A stretch of DNA of 52,349 bases from Aurantimonas marianensis (GTDB taxonomy: Bacteria > Pseudomonadota > Alphaproteobacteria > Rhizobiales > Rhizobiaceae): positions 1 through 52,349 of the forward strand of contig NZ_JALHBS010000026.1 of assembly GCF_024195285.1 (NCBI RefSeq). Reading direction: 5' to 3'. The notes beneath the pieces were generated by a model that saw only the letters and a program-made list of their open reading frames with translations, searched no databases and had not been told where the DNA came from. A program made the translations under genes and the position numbers. Below are positions 48,506 through 52,349 of the stretch, piece by piece (the stretch's first letter is position 1; each line of letters begins with the position of its first letter).

Positions 48506-49381
48506 TTGGCGAATCCCCTCCAGAAGATACTCCCCAAACGCTTCCGCTCCGATGCCACCGTCATCCCCGTAGTCCGGCTGTCGGGCGCGATCATGACCGC
48601 GCAGAGCGCGCTGCGGCCGACGCTGTCGCTGGCGACGGCGGCGCCGGTCCTGCAGAAGGCGTTCGATCACAAGAAGGCGCCGGCGGTGGCGATCGTCGTC
48701 AACTCGCCCGGCGGCTCGCCGGTGCAGTCGCGGCTGATCCATCAGCGCATTCGCGATCTCGCCGAGGAAAAGAACAAGCGGGTCCTCGTCTTCGTGGAAG
48801 ATGTGGCGGCGTCGGGCGGCTACATGATCGCCTGCGCCGGCGACGAGATCATCGCCGACCCGTCCTCCATCGTCGGCTCCATCGGAGTCGTTTCCGGCTC
48901 CTTTGGCTTTGTCGAGGCGATCGCCAAGCTCGGCATCGAGCGCCGGGTGCATACCGCAGGCACCAGCAAGGCGACGCTCGACCCGTTCCAGCCGGAAAAA
49001 CCGGAAGACGTGGAACATCTGAAGGCGTTGCAGCGCGAGGTGCACCAGACCTTCATCGATCTCGTCAGGCAAAGCCGCGGCGCCAGCCTCATCGAACACG
49101 ACGATCTGTTCTCCGGACTTTTCTGGTCGGGGCGTCGCGGGCTGGAACTCGGCCTCGTGGATCAGATCGGCGATCTGCGCGGCACCTTGCGCGCCCGCTT
49201 CGGCGCCAAGGTCAAACCGGTGCTGATGCAGGCGAGCCGCAGCCTGTTCGGCCGCAAGCAGCCGGGTATTCGCGCCGACATGGTCGCGGGCGCCGGGCTG
49301 GCGTCGATCGGCGCCGGCTTCGCCTCCGAGATATTGAGCACCGCCGAGGAACGCGCCCTGTGGGCCCGCTTCGGGCTTTGA
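48506..49381 (+). CDS. S49 family peptidase (SppA/SohB-like)
   Basis: The 291-residue serine protease of the signal peptide peptidase A type cleaves leftover signal peptides or membrane proteins. It has NSPGGSPVQSRLIHQRI (oxyanion region near residue 71) and the nucleophile Ser in FVEDVAASGGYMIACAGDEI, followed by ADPSSIVGSIGVVSG. The catalytic Lys is expected near TSKATLDPFQPEKPED. No N-terminal membrane helix is clear. The start is TTG 48506 with an AGGG site; no upstream ATG is in frame. Confidence 0.9.
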   Translation: MANPLQKILPKRFRSDATVIPVVRLSGAIMTAQSALRPTLSLATAAPVLQKAFDHKKAPAVAIVVNSPGGSPVQSRLIHQRIRDLAEEKNKRVLVFVEDVAASGGYMIACAGDEIIADPSSIVGSIGVVSGSFGFVEAIAKLGIERRVHTAGTSKATLDPFQPEKPEDVEHLKALQREVHQTFIDLVRQSRGASLIEHDDLFSGLFWSGRRGLELGLVDQIGDLRGTLRARFGAKVKPVLMQASRSLFGRKQPGIRADMVAGAGLASIGAGFASEILSTAEERALWARFGL

Positions 49382-49477
49382 GACAAGCGGTAACGGTCGG
49401 GTGGGCAACGACTTTGTGTTGCCGCGGCGCGCGCCGCAGCGCATAGTCACCGCACTCGAGGAGCATGGGTCGAACGG

Positions 49478-49660
49478 ATGCCACAGTTTCTTCTTCTGGG
49501 CCTCGTCGGGGCCGCCGCGCTGTTCGGCTACAAGCAGATGAAGCGGGAGGCGGACCGTCTCGCGGAACGCAACCGCCGCGCCGAAGCCGAAACGAAGACC
49601 GGCGCGCAAGGCACGCTCGTGCGCGGCGAAGACGGGATCTACCGCATCAAGAAGGATTGA
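49478..49660 (+). CDS. Small membrane-anchored hypothetical protein
   Basis: The 60-residue protein has one N-terminal helix (FLLLGLVGAAALFGYK) and a charged tail ending RGEDGIYRIKKD. I recall similar short proteins behind sppA-like genes in Rhizobiales, without function. It follows the protease gene by 96 bases. A weak GAACGG stretch precedes the ATG. Confidence 0.65.
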   Translation: MPQFLLLGLVGAAALFGYKQMKREADRLAERNRRAEAETKTGAQGTLVRGEDGIYRIKKD

Positions 49661-49850
49661 GTGCACTGCGCCATCGCCGTCCTGTAACCCTCAAGCGTTA
49701 GCGACAGGGGCGCCGTGCGCAGCTTGCCGCGCACGTCTGCAGACGGTTGAGTAGGCGACTTCCTATTCCAGGGCGGCCACAGCCGGAACTTGGCCGCTTG
49801 CACGGGGTTACCGGAGCATCCCACGAACGAGATGACCCCGGAGTTTAGCC

Positions 49851-51020
49851 ATGAAAGCCATCACCTGGCACGGCAAACACGACATGCGCTGCGAAACGGT
49901 GCCTGATCCCGAAATCGAGCATGGCCGCGACGCGATCATCAAGATGTCGGCCTGCGCGATCTGCGGCTCCGACCTGCATTTCTACGACGGCTTCATGCCC
50001 GGCATGGAATCCGGCGATATCGTCGGCCATGAGTTCATGGGCGAAGTGGTCGAGGTCGGCAAGGACAACAGGAAGCTCGCAGTCGGTGACCGGGTCGTGG
50101 TGCCCTTCACCATCGTTTGCGGCGAATGCGACCAGTGCCGACGCGGCAACTTTTCCGTATGCGAGCGCTCCAACCGCAATGCCGAGACGGCAGCCAAAAT
50201 GTTCGGCCACACCACCGCCGGCCTGTTCGGCTATTCGCATCTGACAGGCGGCTATTCCGGCGGCCAAGCCGAATATGTCCGCGTCCCATTCGCCGATGTC
50301 GGCCCGGTCAAGGTCCCGGATGGCCTCAGCGACGAGGACGTCCTGTTCCTCGGCGATATCCTGCCGACCGGCTGGCAGGGCGCGAAAAACTGCGACATCC
50401 AGCCGACCGACACAGTGGCCATCTGGGGGGCCGGCCCGGTCGGCCTCTTCGCCCTCCAGAGCGCGATCATCCAGGGCGCCAAGCAGGTGGTGATGATCGA
50501 CGAAGTGCCGGAGCGGCTGGCATTGGCCCAGAGCAAGGGCGCGATCACGATCAATTTCCAGGAAGAGAGCGTGGTGGATCGGCTGAACGAGCTCACCGGT
50601 GGCAAGGGTCCGGAAAAATGCATCGACTGCGTCGGCATGGAGGCGCACGCACCGTACGGCGCTGAGCACCTGTACGACCGCGCCAAGCAGGCGGTGATGG
50701 CCGAGACGGACCGCCCGCACGTCCTGCGCGAGATGATCTATGTCTGCCGACCGGGCGGGATCATTTCGGTGCCCGGCGTCTATGGCGGGATGGTCGACAA
50801 GATCCCGTTCGGTGCCGCGATGAACAAGTCGCTCACGTTCCGCATGGGTCAGACCCACGTGAACAAATGGGCCGGCGACCTGCTGAACCGGGTGCAGGAC
50901 GGTCAGTTCGATTCGACCTTCATGATTACCCACCGCGGCTCCCTGGAAGACGGACCCGACCTCTACAAGACGTTTCGCGACAAGAAGGACGGATGTGTCA
51001 AGGTGGTCCTGACGCCCTGA
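49851..51020 (+). CDS. Zinc-dependent alcohol dehydrogenase (MDR family)
   Basis: The 389-residue medium-chain dehydrogenase carries catalytic zinc ligands in CAICGSDLHFYDG (Cys37 region) and GHEFMGEVVEVG (His-Glu), and the structural-zinc cysteines in CGECDQCRRGNFSVCE. The Rossmann motif is WGAGPVGLFALQSA near residue 190. It resembles the glutathione-independent formaldehyde dehydrogenase/threonine dehydrogenase-like branch with a long insert (HAPYGAEHLYDRAKQ). The substrate is unknown. A GAGT-rich leader precedes ATG 49851, with no strong ribosome-binding site. Confidence 0.9.
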   Translation: MKAITWHGKHDMRCETVPDPEIEHGRDAIIKMSACAICGSDLHFYDGFMPGMESGDIVGHEFMGEVVEVGKDNRKLAVGDRVVVPFTIVCGECDQCRRGNFSVCERSNRNAETAAKMFGHTTAGLFGYSHLTGGYSGGQAEYVRVPFADVGPVKVPDGLSDEDVLFLGDILPTGWQGAKNCDIQPTDTVAIWGAGPVGLFALQSAIIQGAKQVVMIDEVPERLALAQSKGAITINFQEESVVDRLNELTGGKGPEKCIDCVGMEAHAPYGAEHLYDRAKQAVMAETDRPHVLREMIYVCRPGGIISVPGVYGGMVDKIPFGAAMNKSLTFRMGQTHVNKWAGDLLNRVQDGQFDSTFMITHRGSLEDGPDLYKTFRDKKDGCVKVVLTP

Positions 51021-51128
51021 CCGGAGGGGCGGCGCCGGAGGGCGAATGGCTTGACCGCTCCGCCGCCGCCATGGCACCTGCGGCTGTGTTTTCGCCCGCA
51101 CGCGGGCCCGCCACCCGGAATTCGCTCC

Positions 51129-52076
51129 ATGTCAGACCTTGCCCCGCATATGGACCCGCGCCGCTCCTTCCAGGCGCTGATCCTGACGCTCCACCGCTAT
51201 TGGGCCGATCATGGCTGCGTCGTCTTGCAGCCCTACGACATGGAGGTCGGCGCCGGCACCTTCCATCCGGCGACGACGTTGCGCGCGCTCGGGCCGAAAC
51301 CCTGGAACGCGGCCTATGTGCAACCGTCGCGGCGGCCCAAGGACGGCCGCTATGGCGAGAACCCCAACCGACTGCAGCATTATTATCAGTACCAGGTGAT
51401 TCTGAAGCCGAATCCGCCGAACTTGCAGGAGCTCTATCTCGGCTCGCTGGCGGCGATCGGCATCGACCCGCTCTTGCACGACATCCGCTTCGTCGAGGAC
51501 GATTGGGAAAGCCCGACGCTGGGCGCCTGGGGGCTCGGCTGGGAGTGCTGGTGCGACGGCATGGAGGTGTCGCAATTCACTTATTTCCAGCAGGTCTGCG
51601 GCATCGAATGCGCGCCGGTGGCGGGCGAGCTGACCTATGGCCTGGAACGCCTCGCCATGTATGTGCAGAATGTCGACAACGTCTACGACCTCAATTTCAA
51701 CGGCCGCGAGGGCGACGAGAAGGTCAGCTATGGCGACGTCTTCCTGCAGGCCGAGCAGGAATATTCGCGCCACAATTTCGAGTTCGCCGACACCGCGATG
51801 CTGCTCAGGCATTTCGACGACGCCGAGGGAGAATGTCTGGCGATCCTGAAGGCCGGAGCACCAAGCGATCCGGCGGGGCTGCATCAATGCGTGCTGCCGG
51901 CCTATGACCAGTGCATCAAGGCCTCCCACGTCTTCAACCTGCTCGACGCGCGCGGCGTCATCTCGGTGACGGAACGGCAGAGCTATATCCTGCGCGTGCG
52001 CACTCTCGCCAAGGCCTGTGGCGAGGCGTTCCTCTTGACCGACGCGGGTGGGGCGCTGGTGGCAAAGCGGGGTTGA
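51129..52076 (+). CDS. glyQ: Glycine--tRNA ligase alpha subunit
   Basis: This is the catalytic subunit of the alpha2beta2 bacterial glycyl-tRNA synthetase, 315 residues. It shows [33 protein letters not shown] at the N-terminus, [31 protein letters not shown] with class II motif 2, and [24 protein letters not shown] 51129 gives the usual [15 protein letters not shown]-type start; an in-frame 51051 start adds a non-conserved leader. The beta subunit glyS is expected near but the next gene (minus strand) is different, so glyQ and glyS are not adjacent here. Confidence 0.97.
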   Translation: MSDLAPHMDPRRSFQALILTLHRYWADHGCVVLQPYDMEVGAGTFHPATTLRALGPKPWNAAYVQPSRRPKDGRYGENPNRLQHYYQYQVILKPNPPNLQELYLGSLAAIGIDPLLHDIRFVEDDWESPTLGAWGLGWECWCDGMEVSQFTYFQQVCGIECAPVAGELTYGLERLAMYVQNVDNVYDLNFNGREGDEKVSYGDVFLQAEQEYSRHNFEFADTAMLLRHFDDAEGECLAILKAGAPSDPAGLHQCVLPAYDQCIKASHVFNLLDARGVISVTERQSYILRVRTLAKACGEAFLLTDAGGALVAKRG

Positions 52077-52085
52077 TCGGCGACA

Positions 52086-52349
52086 CTAGCCAGGTGGAAG
52101 GCCACGGTCAGCGGGTCGGGTTGAGACCTTGGCGCCAAGAAAGATCTTGAGCGCGAGCCAGATCAACACCCAGGCGATCAGGGCGGCGTAGCCATCACCG
52201 ATCTGCATGATTTGGTTGGAGACTGGAAGATATACGAAGAACTGCGCGAAGAGGCAGAACACGACCCCGCCAGCCTGATTTCCAGCGAGAACCGCATCCT
52301 TCCACGCCGAGGCCCAAATCAAGGCGATCAAGCCAATAACCAACGCCGC
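52086..52349 (-). CDS. Small integral membrane protein, truncated by the window edge
   Basis: The frame is open to the window end, so the start lies outside (the TTG at 52343 is not a likely start). The 87 or so visible residues form three hydrophobic helices: VIGLIALIWAS, AGGVVFCLFAQFFVYLPV, YAALIAWVLIWLALKIFLG. A short polar tail follows. I do not recognise the family. It converges on glyQ, 10 bases apart. Confidence 0.55.
   Translation of the reverse strand, partial: AALVIGLIALIWASAWKDAVLAGNQAGGVVFCLFAQFFVYLPVSNQIMQIGDGYAALIAWVLIWLALKIFLGAKVSTRPADRGLPPG

Overview
This is a high-GC window with dense coding on both strands. It most likely comes from an alphaproteobacterium of the Hyphomicrobiales (Rhizobiales) type. 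The evidence is a red-type (form IC) RuBisCO operon with cbbX, the split Fo operon atpI-atpB-atpE-atpF'-atpF, GTTC-N7-GTTC LexA-type boxes, and class I phosphoribulokinase and fructose-bisphosphatase. Genus cannot be decided from the sequence. No rRNA, tRNA, CRISPR array, transposase or prophage gene was found. Layout, left to right. 1-1495: the end of a molybdenum hydroxylase large subunit and its FAD subunit (CO dehydrogenase/xanthine dehydrogenase family). 1638-4430: a putative DNA-repair operon with a LexA-type box, a radical SAM protein with a helix-hairpin-helix tail, and a DUF4130-UdgX fusion carrying the covalent uracil-capturing KRRIH motif. 4431-6992 (minus): cytochrome bd oxidase cydA-cydB plus a 45-residue DUF2474 accessory peptide. 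7210-12077: glycerate 2-kinase, a lyxose/mannose isomerase-like cupin, a HerA-like ATPase and type 2 IPP isomerase. 12078-16632: the most irregular part, with a hairpin-rich non-coding stretch, a frameshifted type IIG restriction-modification gene, a relic of a second cbbR 3' end and a PA2169-type four-helix protein. 16736-24925: divergent cbbR and the Calvin cycle operon cbbF-cbbP-cbbA-cbbL-cbbS-cbbX-rpe. 24959-25460 (minus): a BrnT/BrnA toxin-antitoxin pair whose toxin has no standard start codon. 25632-28701: a valine-degradation operon (acyl-CoA dehydrogenase, 3-hydroxyisobutyryl-CoA hydrolase, mmsB). 28844-32958: an L-2-amino-thiazoline-4-carboxylate hydrolase-like gene, then a copper operon (copA and a DUF305 membrane protein) under a textbook MerR-family promoter. 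33145-37071: an aldo/keto reductase, a histidine kinase with a complete ethylene-receptor-like copper-binding sensor domain, and a TerC protein. 37139-39910: the Fo part of ATP synthase. 39911-52349: mostly housekeeping genes (rnhB, a second LexA-boxed radical SAM gene, moaB with an internal deletion, ispE, a TPR lipid- or envelope-type protein, polyprenyl diphosphate synthase, a DUF2007 protein, a TrmN6-like methyltransferase, an S49 protease, a zinc alcohol dehydrogenase and glyQ) and a truncated small membrane protein at the edge. How the genes fit together: the cbb operon supplies carbon fixation. Electron input could come from the molybdenum hydroxylase if it is a CO dehydrogenase, which cannot be tested because its diagnostic loop lies outside the window. 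The bd oxidase and Fo ATP synthase serve respiration. The most interesting items are the ethylene-receptor-like kinase close to a Cu(I) ATPase, the putative SOS-controlled radical SAM/UdgX repair pair with a second LexA-boxed radical SAM gene, and the decayed patch between fni and cbbR.
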